Shown: one piece after another, positions 22,171 to 33,571 of the stretch
Position numbering within the stretch: the stretch's first letter is position 1
Layout of the letters: each line of letters begins with the position of its first letter
Origin: Batrachochytrium dendrobatidis JAM81
Lineage: Eukaryota > Chytridiomycota > Chytridiomycetes > Rhizophydiales
NCBI RefSeq assembly: GCF_000203795.2
Contig: NW_006281105.1
Span: 124,001 to 188,000 of the forward strand
Length of the DNA stretch: 64,000 nucleotides
Direction of reading: 5' to 3'
Program-made: the position numbers and the translations under genes
The notes under the pieces: generated by a model
Told to the model about the DNA's origin: nothing
Seen by the model: only the letters and a program-made list of their open reading frames with translations
Databases searched by the model: none

Positions 22171-23690
22171 ATCAGGTCGATAAAACAGTCAAATACACAA
22201 TATCGACACAAACCATAGCAGGTTGTTGTTCACATCCACTGACACCAATCATGACAATATTGTGTAGTTGTCAGTCTGTCGACTGGCATTTCTATTCCGA
22301 TTTGTATGTTGCCAGAATAGACTTTTGAATACAAAACATTAGGGATTGTGTCAATGTCTTTGATGTCAATGTTCATGATGGTTTGATCCAGATGAATGGT
22401 TTTGATTGAATGTTGGACACACAACAGTTGTGTTCATCATACAAGTGTATTGACTGGACAAGGTTCACAAGAGTGGTTTGTAAAGTGAGTTCATGTCCAT
22501 TACAGTGTCTAGTGTTGATGATACAGAGTTTGACCAAGCATAATGTGTTGGATTTGATGAGTGGATCAGTTCCAGTGGTTTGATCTAGTCCAAGAACAGC
22601 AAGACAATACCAAGAGTTGCAAGTTATTTCCACTCCATCAACAACAAAGTGGAAAGTAAGAAGTTAATGGTCAACTGGAATACCAACAAGCCTTTTAGTT
22701 GTCTCAATGATGGTGGTTGCGACCAAGTCAACAACAGGCTGTTGTTCAGCAATAGAACCTGTTGGCTTGGTCGCAGATTACAAGACAGGATCACTTTTGG
22801 TCGATACATTAACTGAATATCCACTCTGTGATGGATCAAGTCGAGATCAATCACAACGCATGGGACTCGCTTGCTGCACTTGTAGCAAATGGGACTGTTG
22901 GATCCAGTCCACTCGTCATCAAATCCAAGAATGATGTTGGCTCAAACCCAACAATCACTGGTTCATACAATTATTTCAAGAAAACTATCCAGATCAATGG
23001 TATCAATGTTTCTACAAATCATCTCAAAAGACCTGTTCAACTTGACAAACTCACATACTTGGTTTGAGTATCGGTTTGTCATATTGACTTGTTCATCTGA
23101 TTCTGCAAAACCTATATTCATTAATATGTATCAACATAGTCTCAAACAAATGTCATTTGGATTTGTTTCTTGGACAAGATTGCACGACACTTTTGTTGGA
23201 AATGCATTGATTGTTCCAAACAACAACGGATAGAATTGGAAAAAGTAAAACTGTTGTTTCTTGATGATGCTCAACAGTAATTACAAGACACAAGTTTATG
23301 GAGACTTTTAATCAAAGCATCGCTGAGTTGGTTGTCATTAAGCATGCGATTTATCATTGCATCAAACCATCTTTTTGTTGGAGGAATTTCAAGTCCTGTT
23401 GAACTCGGTAGTCTTTCAGGTCTTGAAAAGTGACTTTCTACTTATTCCAGCCAAACTCTGTGAATTCCATGAATTCCATGAATTTCTGGATTTACTCGTT
23501 ATTGGGTTGCCAAACAACATGAACAATGAGACCTTGAAACATGTTCTTGTAACGGAATGTGATGGTCTTGTTGGTGCGCTGTGTGTGTCGATTGATGATC
23601 TAAAAACACAATGTCTAAACAACATTGAACCCACTCGAGCAGATCTACTACAATACTGTCTATCAAACAATTCCATGTTGGGTATGACTC
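22171..23690. repeat. 1.5-kb direct repeat, copy A
   Basis: Matches 36720-38239 at a constant offset of 14,549, so without net indels, and with only about a dozen differences noticed by eye. It contains two decayed CRN headers facing away from each other. In copy A the sequence to the left of 22171 is unrelated to that at copy B, while the right side continues into more CRN-like relic. Confidence 0.9.
22373..22720 (-). pseudogene. CRN header fossil, minus strand (copy A)
   Basis: The minus-strand frame near 22600-22650 reads HFVVDGVEIT, then NSW, and further down DPLIKSN. This aligns with the CRN-4 header (HFVVDGVEMTYNSW, SSPLIIKSK). The frame has no start or downstream domain here and is broken; the homologous copy at 36922-37270 continues toward an NTPase fragment. 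Confidence 0.65.
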
Positions 23691-24065
23691 GTTGTTTTGG
23701 AAGCGACCATTCAGATCTGATTAGAAATGGTTTTAAACTGTTACTCAAGAAATGTCTGACAAAAATCATCGATTGGACAACTTGGAAACCCAGCAAAATA
23801 TGGAATCTTATTCATCACTCAAAAGGCTGGAATATTGATGAAGTCGTTCGACCTTGAACTTGCTTTTACTTTGCTGTTGGTCAAAAAATACTATTCAAAT
23901 GGACATTCACAAACTGCTTTCCATCACAACATTTGTCTCTTCAAAAACTCATACGCAATGTTGTCTCATCAATATCGACCAATGTATTGGAATTTGTTTC
24001 GTCATGCGGGTTTCCAAATGAAACAACTTCACAGCACATGTTTATGGAGATATTGGCTTACTTGA
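22707..24065 (+). pseudogene. CRN fossil, plus strand (copy A, longer)
   Basis: Begins with GLVADYKTGSLL in one frame and continues as QVEINHNAWDSLAALVANG and GSSPLVIKSKND in another, matching the end of a CRN-4-type header. Beyond it, a series of frames (22889-23233, 23357-23857, 23835-24065) in different phases and separated by stops look like the remains of a CRN body. Motifs include ECDGLVGALCVSIDDLK and MLSHQYRPMYWNLFRHAGF. No Walker A is legible. Clearly non-functional as written. Confidence 0.6.
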
Positions 24066-24692
24066 CTAAACCAGACTGTTCAATCTAACCAAAACTATCA
24101 AAAGTATTTCCCAACAACTCGAATGTGACGGACACTATTGCTGGTGGAATTGATTCTTATTTGGACAATGGACTAGCAACCAATCAACACATTGACAGAT
24201 TTGTCATTCCAAATGGAAACAACGACAATCCAGTTGTAATCCATATTGAGCCTTGAATTCAAACAGTCGTGAATCAAATCATTAATAAACTACAAAAACA
24301 GTCCAATATGCCAACTCGCATTTATCCACAACTCGATATGTGATGTTCAAATGTCTAATATTCAGACTGTGCTGATTGCAATTGTGGTTGTAATTGTGGT
24401 TGTGTGTAAATATCAATCCAATACTCGATTCAATACTTGATTCAACTTGAGCATGTACAGTTTTGTAGTAATCCATTTGATCACATTGACAGAATCAAGC
24501 AATGATCTGATTCAACAACACCGAATGATGCATCCATATCACTTGTATCAATCAATTGTACACAATCAGTCAATATAATCAACAATCATTGTCATGATTG
24601 ACATGATTGATTCAATTCATTCGATCCATTTAATTGCATAGATCTGACTGGCATTGCAACTTGTTGTTGTAAAATCACAACCTCACAATCAA
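24066..24692. other. Gene-free, repeat-word-rich DNA
   Basis: No gene seen. Contains short alternating runs such as ATTGTGGTTGTAATTGTGG near 24375-24400 and many AATCA/TTGAT words. Confidence 0.5.
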
Positions 24693-27600
24693 TCACCAAT
24701 CACTATACGCCTGCTCATATATTTTTTCGTTGTATGCTCTTATGATTCGAGTTCGGTCGTTTGTCAATTCATCTCGATAGTGTTTGGCTTCAGCTGGTGA
24801 TTGAACACCTTGAATATACTGCGTGGCATCATTCCACAGTTCAGGCAGTATGGGTGTCTTGTCAAGACTCGAGTTGTACCATTGTGGTTGTTGTGGAGCC
24901 ACATGCGCAATCGAAACAATCCGACAAGATGGATTCACTACAAAAAATGTCAGAATCTTGCAGTGTCCTGGTTGAGTTGGATCTGCAAGTTCAAATGATT
25001 GTTCTTTGTGTTGATATCGATTGGGATAAACTACACATCGACCATTTGGTACTTCAAGCGATCCTATATACTGATTGCGTGGTGATTCTCGATCAATAAT
25101 GCCATACACATCTTTCCAATACATATCAGATGCTCCTTGATAATCAAAACAATAAACAGCCACGCGGAAATCGAGTTTGGGCGTGGTGATATTTTCCACG
25201 TCGTAGTAATACAGTCCAATGGCAACAATCGATTCGTTAATTGGACCTTCAATGTGCCAGTTTCCCTCGTCGTATTTAGGTTTGGATGGTGTCAGTTGAA
25301 TGTTGGTGAGTTTGACAATGACTTGTAGATTACGACCACGCAGTGATACTGGCTCTGCTGATTCATAATTGGGTTCAAAATGTTCCGGAAGTGTTGGTAC
25401 ATACACGGGACGAATGACTTGAGTGTCTGGTTCCATATCATCATGATCTGACTGACTTGGTGATTCATATCCCTTTGTGCCATTGCCAATATCAATATAC
25501 TTGAACACTGGATCCATCGTTCTGATCAGACTTTCAAACATTGGGACAAAACATTTGAATATTTTGGCAATGCATTTGTACATGTCTCGATGCCATATCG
25601 GATTCAGATTGTTGATGTATGAGTTGATGGTCACACTGCCATCCTGTTCGACACGGAATTCACTCGGAAGACATTGGAACTTGCATGATATAAACTCGGA
25701 ATCACCTTCAATGATGGGCACATTTGAAACAAGTCGAGTCGATAACAATATATCGCATGGTACCATTGTGGTGTATTTGAGTCGTATATTCAGTGGTGCA
25801 ATCATCGTTTGTCCATATACAACACTGTACATTGATGCATCAATCAGATTGTGCACCATTTGACCAGTGTTGTGATTTGATCCATGTTCAAGATCCGATA
25901 CATTTGTCATCAATCGCGTGTATACATTATCAGGTATGCCATTGTCCAGTATATACGTCAGTTCAACAGGTCCTGGTACAATCGTGCCCAATCCATCACT
26001 GCCACTACAAACAAGCTGTTTGACAAAAACCCGAGTTGTTCCAATGCAAGATTAAATGTTGATGGCAATATATTCCGATCGAGTGAGTCAGCCCTCCATT
26101 GCTCCACAATATGCTGGTTTGTGATATCGATCCACCACATGGGTTTGCAAAGTATACATTGCAGATACTGGACATACTGCATCTCGACAAGTGTGCGTAC
26201 CTCTCCATGTGTATCTCCGGCCATTCCAGATTTCATATCAATTTCGGCATTGTCGTTGTATGATTGAATGCTCGAACTAGCAACATGAACCCGATACTGG
26301 AAACACGCTTCAATGATCTGGCCAGCAACCATTTTGTCTCTGTGGTTAGCAGTATCCGATTGTACAATAGCCGTTAGATTTTCAAGTATCCTGCCTTGAT
26401 CCAACTCGGTACGTATTGAACTGTCGGGATGATTGTCGGCAAAATCAGCAAGTGTTTCGAGTAATTTTACAACACCATTATAGTCATACAAATCCATATC
26501 TCTACGTGAAAGAATAGTGCTGAGCTGCTTTACAATTCCATATTCTTGAAACACTTTGATCATCTCGACCTTGTTTGTAGATTTCTGAATCATGTCGTTG
26601 AGATCATTAAACATGCGCAAACAGTCATCCATACTGAGATTGCACATCGATATCGTCAATTGCTCAAAAATCAACGATCGTACAAGCGATACAGGAAAAT
26701 CGTGCATTTTGGATGCAACTGATCCAGCCATCTTGATTATGCGTGTTTTTAGTTCAGAGTCGTTGCTGTATCTGATACACAAGTCGTTCAGTATTTGAAT
26801 TAAACCCGACCTTATAAACTCGGCTAAAATTGCTTCACAATTTACATAGTTGCAAAAATTATGGATAATTTCAATACTTTGATCAATCACTTCTTGATCG
26901 ACACTCCTGTATTCATGTCATGTCAATCCAACCATGTCAAATTTACCAATTGTGATGACTGGACACACATTCATGCATAACACCACATACCTGAGCGTAT
27001 TGACCAGTGCTGGAATGATACCACATTCCACTGCTTTTACTCGGTCATGACGATGAATCTTCCAAAACATGGTTTGAAGATTTTTGATAAACCCAACAGC
27101 AACTGAACCATCGGATGATTCCAGTCGTGAAACAAGTCTTGATACCACGATGCCAAACTAATGATATTGTTCAATGCCAAGTATACAATCAGATCAACAT
27201 GACATGACACTGTCCAAACTGATCCAATATTGTATCATTGTAAACATACATTTTCATCGTCAATATCACTGCAAACTTGCAAGAACAGGTCAATTGCCAA
27301 TTTGAGCATTTCTTGATCAGAATCGTAACCATATCAACCATTGGCTTGATGTCAAATCGATCCTCCTCACTCCAGCGTTTATATGTGTAAAACTCTGTAC
27401 ATGTTTTTATCGCCTATATGCATATTGACACTGGGTGAGTTGGATTTCAATCATTTGATCAATATCAATCATGACTTGCCATCATTTTGACTTGACGGTT
27501 TGGTGATTGCATGCATTGTGCAAATTGGCTGTTTAGTCGATGAAATACTTTGAACTGATCATCATCATAGTACACCATTCTCAAAAACACTGTAGTAAAC

Positions 27601-27984
27601 TCCATTACTTTGATCTACACAACACATGTTGATTAGTTTAGTCATGAACAATCCATTATTGTTACAATATATGAATACCTGTAAACTGGGTCGATTATAC
27701 TCCAAATACTTGGTTATGATATTTTCCAGTCCAATACTCTGTAAGTGCTGCAATACATCTGTAGACTCTGCCATTTCAAACCAACACAAAGTCAACAACA
27801 GTTTGAATTCATCAATAATACAATGGCTATTAAACTTACTGCGATTCTGTTCTTCCAACTCCATTATCAATACAAGCAGTCTGTCCCATATTTCATCAGC
27901 CTTGTATAGTTTAGCATCTGTTGTTAACAGCTCCAAATCTTCCATGTGTTGAATCAACTCTTTGATGCTATCATCCAACTTCAT
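24693..27984 (-). CDS. ARM-like helical domain fused to DUF4246 protein, with two frameshifts
   Basis: Multi-exon minus-strand gene; ATG near 27984. The N-terminal half is all-helical and ARM/HEAT-like (SIKELIQHMEDLELL, EMLKLAIDLFLQ, GIIPALVNTLR, SIEIIHNFCNYVN, GIVKQLSTILSRRDMDLYD). One uninterrupted frame (25958-26890) passes from this into the DUF4246 start (PMWWIDITNQHIVEQWRADSL), so the fusion is real in the DNA. DUF4246 continues at 24693-25991: VAIGLYYYDVENIT, FRVAVYCFDY, YPNRYQHKEQSFELADPTQPG, ILTFFVVNP, APQQPQW. Frames shift twice: near 27323, and at a T5 homopolymer near 26022. DUF4246 proteins are fungal and uncharacterised; their HxxxPFxLxDPTxPGHRKIL-like core is suggestive of a dioxygenase-like fold, but that is inference. 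Either a pseudogene or a poorly sequenced gene. Confidence 0.65.
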
Positions 27985-29104
27985 GTTTGATAAAATTAGT
28001 AAAGTTGAATTTTGATTTGACAATTTCATTCATGCGAATGTCCAACAATTGCCGAGAATTGTTTATGTTTGGATTGTTGTAAAACACACAAACGAGTTGT
28101 TCCATTTTAGTATTGTTTTGATCAGTTTTTTGTAACAAAATTGGATTGTTATCAAACATGCATTTAGAAATACTGTAAATTAATATTCTGAATGTGATCG
28201 TTGTGGATTTGGTTTAATAAACAAGTTAGTTTACTACAACACATGGTAATGGATTACTAAACATCATCATAAATCAGATGGACTGAACTGGAATGAGATG
28301 AAATCAATGACAATCGCATTACAGTGTGTGGTGATTAAATCATCGAGTATTTCCAAATACAAACTTGAATGAAAAGTCTTGCCACAATACTGATCAACTG
28401 TATTACTGTTTACACTGTGGTATTATTGATGTATTGTAATATTTGGTGATCAGATACACAATGATAATGGTAGTACAACTCATGGCAGTTGTACAAACCA
28501 AATGTGATTAAAGCCAATAATAATGTCAGACAAGATTGGATAATGAATTAGCGTGTAAATCATCAACATTGACCAAGATTGATTGAAATGGTGAGATTGG
28601 GTTGGATGGTGATAAATACAGCAAATGAGTGTACAGAGTTGTATTGACAACATTGACAGTCAAACACAATACATGAATGTGGGTTCAAACTTGATGATTA
28701 CTAATAGTGCACAAAGTGTAGATTCAACACTATAGTCTGATTATGTGTCATATGATGGTTGTTGTGTTGATTCAACAATCGACAGTGTTTATCCAACCAA
28801 TACAGCCAATATCACCACTCAACTCAACGGGTGATCGTTTAATGGCATGTTATTGGACTGACAATTCCAAGAGTCAATTTAAACAATATTTGTAATATAA
28901 AGTTTGGATTACAATGTACATTCAAGGTTTCATTCCTGTATTCAAATGATTAAATAACTGCAGCCATATCATTCAGTCATACAAATATGTACAAATCAAA
29001 CAACCACAATTAAACTACACACTTTGGTAGTATACATGGAACATTGATATCAGTTTCTTGACCGTCAATTACTGCTACATGTGTCCATAGTTGTCACACG
29101 CTGT
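27985..29104. other. Decayed intergenic region with repeat pieces
   Basis: No gene supported. 28621-28785 is an inverted copy of about 44645-44813. 28806-28862 resembles part of exon 1 of the pepsin-like gene (about 41355-41425; shared CAACGGGTGATCGTTT). The remainder is featureless AT-rich DNA. Confidence 0.55.
28621..28785. repeat. Dispersed inverted repeat, copy 1
   Basis: Shares with the reverse complement of 44645-44813 the words GAGTGTACAGAGTTGTAT, GACAGTCAAACACAATACAT, GTGCACAAAGTGTAGAT and CATATGATGGTTGTTGT in the same order. Confidence 0.75.
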
Positions 29105-29423
29105 TTATTCGAGATGTGCAATCTTGGATAAAAGACTTGGCGTACAATAGTGGATGATCTGAAAGGATTGGTTGCTTACCGTGCCAGATTCATGCTCTGA
29201 CTCGAATGAACACAATTGATGAGATTCACCCATAATCACTGCTATATTTTGTCCAAGATTGTAAAAATGAATCAATGTCATTAAAACTGAAACTGAATAA
29301 ATAGTACTTGAAAGTTGCAATGATTTGGTTGATTTTTGTGTAGTACATGCCAACATCTAGCCAGCGTTCATTTATTGCAATCAATAACTTGCTGAATTCG
29401 ATAAAATCAATACTTGAACTCAT
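29105..29423 (-). pseudogene. Fragment of the same small unknown family as 17419-17849
   Basis: Two overlapping minus-strand frames: one from ATG 29423 (IEFSKLLIAINERWLDVG), the other ending at 29105 (LIHFYNLGQNIAVIMGES, then SFESEHESGTV). The LGQN(I/L)xVI core recurs at 17.85 kb. Joining them needs an intron or frameshift that I cannot place. Function unknown. Confidence 0.35.
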
Positions 29424-29483
29424 GTTTTACACCTTCTACATTTATGGTTGATAAATAGTAAAATGTAAATACTAGCCAGGTTT

Positions 29484-31898
29484 TTAAAACTTGATTCTTG
29501 CACAAGCCGACTCGTTCAACTTTCCACCCCATTCTGACACCAATGATTCAAGTTCATCATAGCTTGCAATACGTTTGTTGTAGCGCTGTTCAATGACCTT
29601 GTTTGCCAAATCCGTTTGATCATCATTGGTACCGCAGAATATTTGTTTGATCGAGATTTTCAATGCAGAATTCACGTCAATGACCATAGAGCACCTTGGA
29701 TGATCATAGAGTGAACCATGAAAATACAGAGAATCTGATGCAGAAACAAAATACGTTGAATCTGGAACATGGTTAATATTAATCTGTGAATATATGCTCA
29801 TCAGACCAAAAACAGAGTCCAACTTGAACTTGTTTAAACATGCTGGCGGATTCGGTAATTTTGATCGGAAAGTGGTCAGATCCGAGTTTGTAATATCAGA
29901 ACCAAGTCGTTTTCGTTGATCCAAAACTATGATATAGCCAGAGTCTTTTGCGCATTTCAGAATAAAGTATATATCCACTCCTGGTCCATTCTCACCATTG
30001 AGCACAATTTGCAATGTCTCGCCGCCAACCCAGTCAACGAGACAACAGCTGTCGTGTTTCCGAGTGATCATCCGTGGCATATCAGGTCCATATTGCTCGT
30101 TTGATTGGAAAACTTCAGCAATTCTGATGTGAACTTGAGTATTGAAAATACCTGAATCAAATCGCGATCCACACAGTATATCAGACAAAGAAAGTATCGA
30201 TATTCCCAATACAAGAAACGAGTTGATTCTGATACAGTAGAAACTAGCACCAAAATACTCCCATGATGACCAACGAGTCATGTTGGAAAGTGGATATTCA
30301 ACGTCAAGCGACAAACTATTCAACGATGATAGGAGTGCCGCTTCAAATTGGTTTAGACTGACCCTTTCATTCAATGACCTCTCCAAAGCCTGAGTAACAA
30401 TATGGAACGGTATAATCACTCGACCATTATTTTGAAGCTGACACATCCCGTGTCTAACCATTTGATTCCAAGTAAGGTTTCTTGCAGAAGGTAGCGATGA
30501 TTCAGAAAACGGACAGTTTAGTATATTTGCAACAGGCGTGTTTGTAAAAGAAGTCGCCAGTAGCTTCAAAATATCAGCGAGTGACAATTGATGATGCTGC
30601 AAGTTTGAAAGCGCAGCTATTCTTGCCTCCCGAAAATTGTGTTCGGTTAGATCATTCGGCTTCATGGATACAACTTTTTTTGCAAACTCAATCAGTAGCC
30701 TTGGCACTCCACTTAGATGAAAGGCATTTTGAGCAAAGGCTTCACTGACCACGAATCCACAATGTGTATCCGAAATAAAAGGACCAATAGCTTCCATTGA
30801 TTCCATGTGAGTTAGAAACCGGATTGGCGTTCTCCTAGTATTAGAATGTGATGTTCGAGCAATACGAGTCATGTTCAGGTCAGTTCCCGCCAACATACAG
30901 AAAAATGTAAGCTTTGACACTTTAGCACGATAAGAAGAAGCACACAAGATATCCAGCAGAGAACTCAGTTCATCTTGACAGAGTTTTTGATACTCGTCGA
31001 CTCCCACAAATAAAAGTATGTCGTCTTGAGTTTTCTGACTCCAATAAAGTTCAATGGTCGATAAAGCTAATTGCATTGTGAGCTCGCTTCTGTTTATTGG
31101 TGACTTTTCACGCATCCAAACATCGAGCTTGTATTGCGCCTTGAAAACCGAATGGAGCAATCTCCAGGCAAATGAACATTTGATTCCAAGGAGTTTGTCA
31201 ATCTCGCCATAGGCATTCCCGTCATTTCCAAAAGAAACAATTGCCGAAAGTCTTTTGCCTTGGATCTTTGTCATGTCTAAAACTGTGGTAGAGCACTCTG
31301 TCATAAGTCGAGTTTTTCCCAATCCCGGTATACCAGTACAAACAGGAATATGTCTTGAATTCCGATCAATATTGCTGCGGTGTCGATGGGTGGCCATAAA
31401 GCATGATGCAATGTGTTGGAGCGATTTCTCTCGACCAGCCAGCGGAAATACAACTTTTTGATTAGGATTGGTTTGCTGCTGAGATAGAATTTGTTTATCA
31501 GGCAAATCAACTGTAGAACTATTATTCGACCCAGAAAGCCATTCCAAGAGACCAGTGGCAGTCATGGGAATTTGGTTTGGATTGGAAAACATTGTATCAT
31601 CCGCATCACTCTCCACATCACTCTTTGACTTGATAATGAGTGGACTAGAACCAACAGTTCCGTTTGTTTTGAGAACAGTAATGGGTTCCCAGGAGTTGTA
31701 AGTCATTTCCACTCCATCCACCACAAAATGGAGAGTGAGCTCGTCAGGGTCTATATCACCAAGTTTTGATGGAAGTGCTTGTTTGACTGCTGCAACCAAG
31801 TCAGAAATATTAGGCTCTTCTCCTTCAGGGACAGGCAACTTTTGAGTAAATAATGATACCGGAGTGTTTTCAAGGTATTGAATATAAAGCCTGGTCAT
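29484..31898 (-). CDS. Crinkler-type effector: header, P-loop NTPase, REase-like C-terminus (CRN-4)
   Basis: Intron-less, 804 residues from ATG 31898. The header is a second subtype (TRLYIQYLENTPVSLF, ISDLVAAVKQAL, ELTLHFVVDGVEMTYNSW, GSSPLIIKSKSD, residues 1 to about 100). Then Walker A GIPGLGKT (about 188-196) and Walker B ILLFVGVDEYQ (about 293-304), with SGVPRLLIEFAKK later, typical of CRN/RHS NTPases. Near 636-663, GPGVDIYF, then YIIVLDQRK gives a D...xQxK pattern like PD-(D/E)XK nucleases of RHS proteins. An in-frame ATG at 31991 would add 31 residues rich in Phe, Leu and Ser. The fossil headers at 22.6 and 37.1 kb belong to this subtype. Confidence 0.85.
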   Translation of the reverse strand: MTRLYIQYLENTPVSLFTQKLPVPEGEEPNISDLVAAVKQALPSKLGDIDPDELTLHFVVDGVEMTYNSWEPITVLKTNGTVGSSPLIIKSKSDVESDADDTMFSNPNQIPMTATGLLEWLSGSNNSSTVDLPDKQILSQQQTNPNQKVVFPLAGREKSLQHIASCFMATHRHRSNIDRNSRHIPVCTGIPGLGKTRLMTECSTTVLDMTKIQGKRLSAIVSFGNDGNAYGEIDKLLGIKCSFAWRLLHSVFKAQYKLDVWMREKSPINRSELTMQLALSTIELYWSQKTQDDILLFVGVDEYQKLCQDELSSLLDILCASSYRAKVSKLTFFCMLAGTDLNMTRIARTSHSNTRRTPIRFLTHMESMEAIGPFISDTHCGFVVSEAFAQNAFHLSGVPRLLIEFAKKVVSMKPNDLTEHNFREARIAALSNLQHHQLSLADILKLLATSFTNTPVANILNCPFSESSLPSARNLTWNQMVRHGMCQLQNNGRVIIPFHIVTQALERSLNERVSLNQFEAALLSSLNSLSLDVEYPLSNMTRWSSWEYFGASFYCIRINSFLVLGISILSLSDILCGSRFDSGIFNTQVHIRIAEVFQSNEQYGPDMPRMITRKHDSCCLVDWVGGETLQIVLNGENGPGVDIYFILKCAKDSGYIIVLDQRKRLGSDITNSDLTTFRSKLPNPPACLNKFKLDSVFGLMSIYSQININHVPDSTYFVSASDSLYFHGSLYDHPRCSMVIDVNSALKISIKQIFCGTNDDQTDLANKVIEQRYNKRIASYDELESLVSEWGGKLNESACARIKF

Positions 31899-32395
31899 TT
31901 TGGAGTTTATGAAAGAATAGAATAGAGTAGAATAAGAATGGAATGAAGAAAATAATAGAAAAAAAAAGAAAAAATTGGACTTTAAATCCAAAACTCGATA
32001 TCATGTGAACAATGTGAGACAAATTCACACTTTGAATAGTGTTTAAACATTTGTCATGTGTTTATTTGTATTGTTCAATCAAGTGTCAACTCAACTCAAT
32101 TGATTACGTCATTCATATAATGATTCGAGTCTTTTATTCAACATTTTAATATTCAATTATTGTTAATCAGTCAATTGTTGGATTGGTAAATGTGTTACAA
32201 AACATTCATTTACATTCTGAATCTGACAAGTGGATGTGGATTGTTCCAATCAACAATTGGATTGGATCGACTGCAATATTATCATTGATTGCAGTCACTG
32301 TTGACCAATACATTGTAATACATTGACAGTCTCGACATCAACATTGTCATTCATGTCAAGTTGTGTGTAGTTGCTAATATTACACCACAGCAATA
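31899..32395 (-). promoter_or_regulatory. CRN-4 promoter and extended upstream repeat
   Basis: The proximal 250 bp match the CRN-3 promoter in inverted orientation, including a bZIP/CRE-like site (ATTACGTCAT on plus, 32103-32112). The distal 32150-32395 matches the distal CRN-2 upstream repeat (15113-15360). It therefore carries the union of the two sister promoters. Confidence 0.7.
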
Positions 32396-32401
32396 CTGTT
32401 G

Positions 32402-32520
32402 CTCTTGGACGTATGACAACATATTAATGTAGTATAGTTTTGGAGGAATATCACAAAAGTAAAAGATGAGAATGAAGGAATGAACCAATGAGTTAATTGT
32501 GTTGTTTATTGATAAAAGAA
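32402..32520 (-). mobile_element. LTR-like 3' end fragment
   Basis: On the minus strand it shows the same ordered words as 47210-47332: CAATAAACAACA, ACTCATTGGTTCATTCC, ACATTAATATGTTGTCAT and ACGTCCAAGAGC. No start or internal coding part is visible. Confidence 0.45.
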
Positions 32521-33571
32521 AACATTGATCATTTTATAAAGATGTAAATAACGGTTATGCGTATCCGTGAATTAGACGTCATAGCTGAGAAAGTCTCTTG
32601 TTATTGCACAAGTGATGGCTGCGATAGACATCGCCTCAAACATATATGCGTCGCGTATGAGTCTCTGAAATATCTCGTTATTTATGATATTTCACATTAC
32701 CAATGTTTAACAACTCTGACACAGTAATGCGGACTCGTGCACCGAGTTGAGTTGTCCAGCAATCGATTTTGGAAATTTGTTTGATGTGATGGTTTGAGAT
32801 GGATGCCAAATGACCACGAATGTTACCAATTGTCATGACAGTTGATTGTTGATTCAAAACGTTGTTTGTTTGGTATTAATGGTTAGAGTGTCACTCATTG
32901 ACCTGTCAGATCAGCAAGTGTTATTTCGGTGAGTTTCGTGTTTATTGTAGTCACATCAACATCAGCAGATTGAACTACGGATTTGCTTGACAGAGTTGCA
33001 GATTCAGTTGAATTGATAGACGAGCAACTGTGCAAACAACTGTGCGAGTTGCAGGATGTTTGAGATCCAACAAAACACTGTTTGCACACAAGTTCACGAA
33101 TGCAGATTGTCAGACTTGACCATCAACTCACAGTATAAATTGCGTGTACGACAGTTTACACGCTTACCCATCAACAATAAACCCACATAACCAGCAAACC
33201 GTCAACAAACAGCCAGTTCAGTGGTCGGGTTGATGGTTTTTGTTGGAGTTTCTGGATCAAACTTGACCTGATTTGTACCGAGTTGTGTCATGACTACAAG
33301 TTTGACAGCAATAGATTGATCCACTAATAATCTGATCGTGTTGTTGATTGTATGGATGTTGGTAATCCGTTGCAGATTGATACGGAATGTGACCAGAATA
33401 CCACAAAGTTTATTGAATGTGCACATTGCATTCGATGCAAAACGCAATAAACAAATGCGAGTTGCAGCATTCATTCAAGGTTCGACACCAGTCGATACAG
33501 CATTGACCGCAATGGCATTTATGTCAACAATTGCACGATTACGGAATAAGTCGATTGTTGCTTGGCATTCC
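32521..33571. other. Region without supported gene
   Basis: Only short frames. A pair of complementary words (AAATAACG about 32547, CGTTATTT about 32682) could fold, but the arms are too short to call. Nothing else identified. Confidence 0.4.

Noticed and set aside
23461..23495. GAATTCCAT tandem repeat as a CRISPR or satellite seed
   Set aside because: Only two to three short units within a CRN relic; no spacers and a eukaryotic context.
32530..32700. Possible structured RNA between AAATAACG and CGTTATTT
   Set aside because: Complementary arms of only about 8 bases over 140 bp; no consistent inner pairing found by eye.
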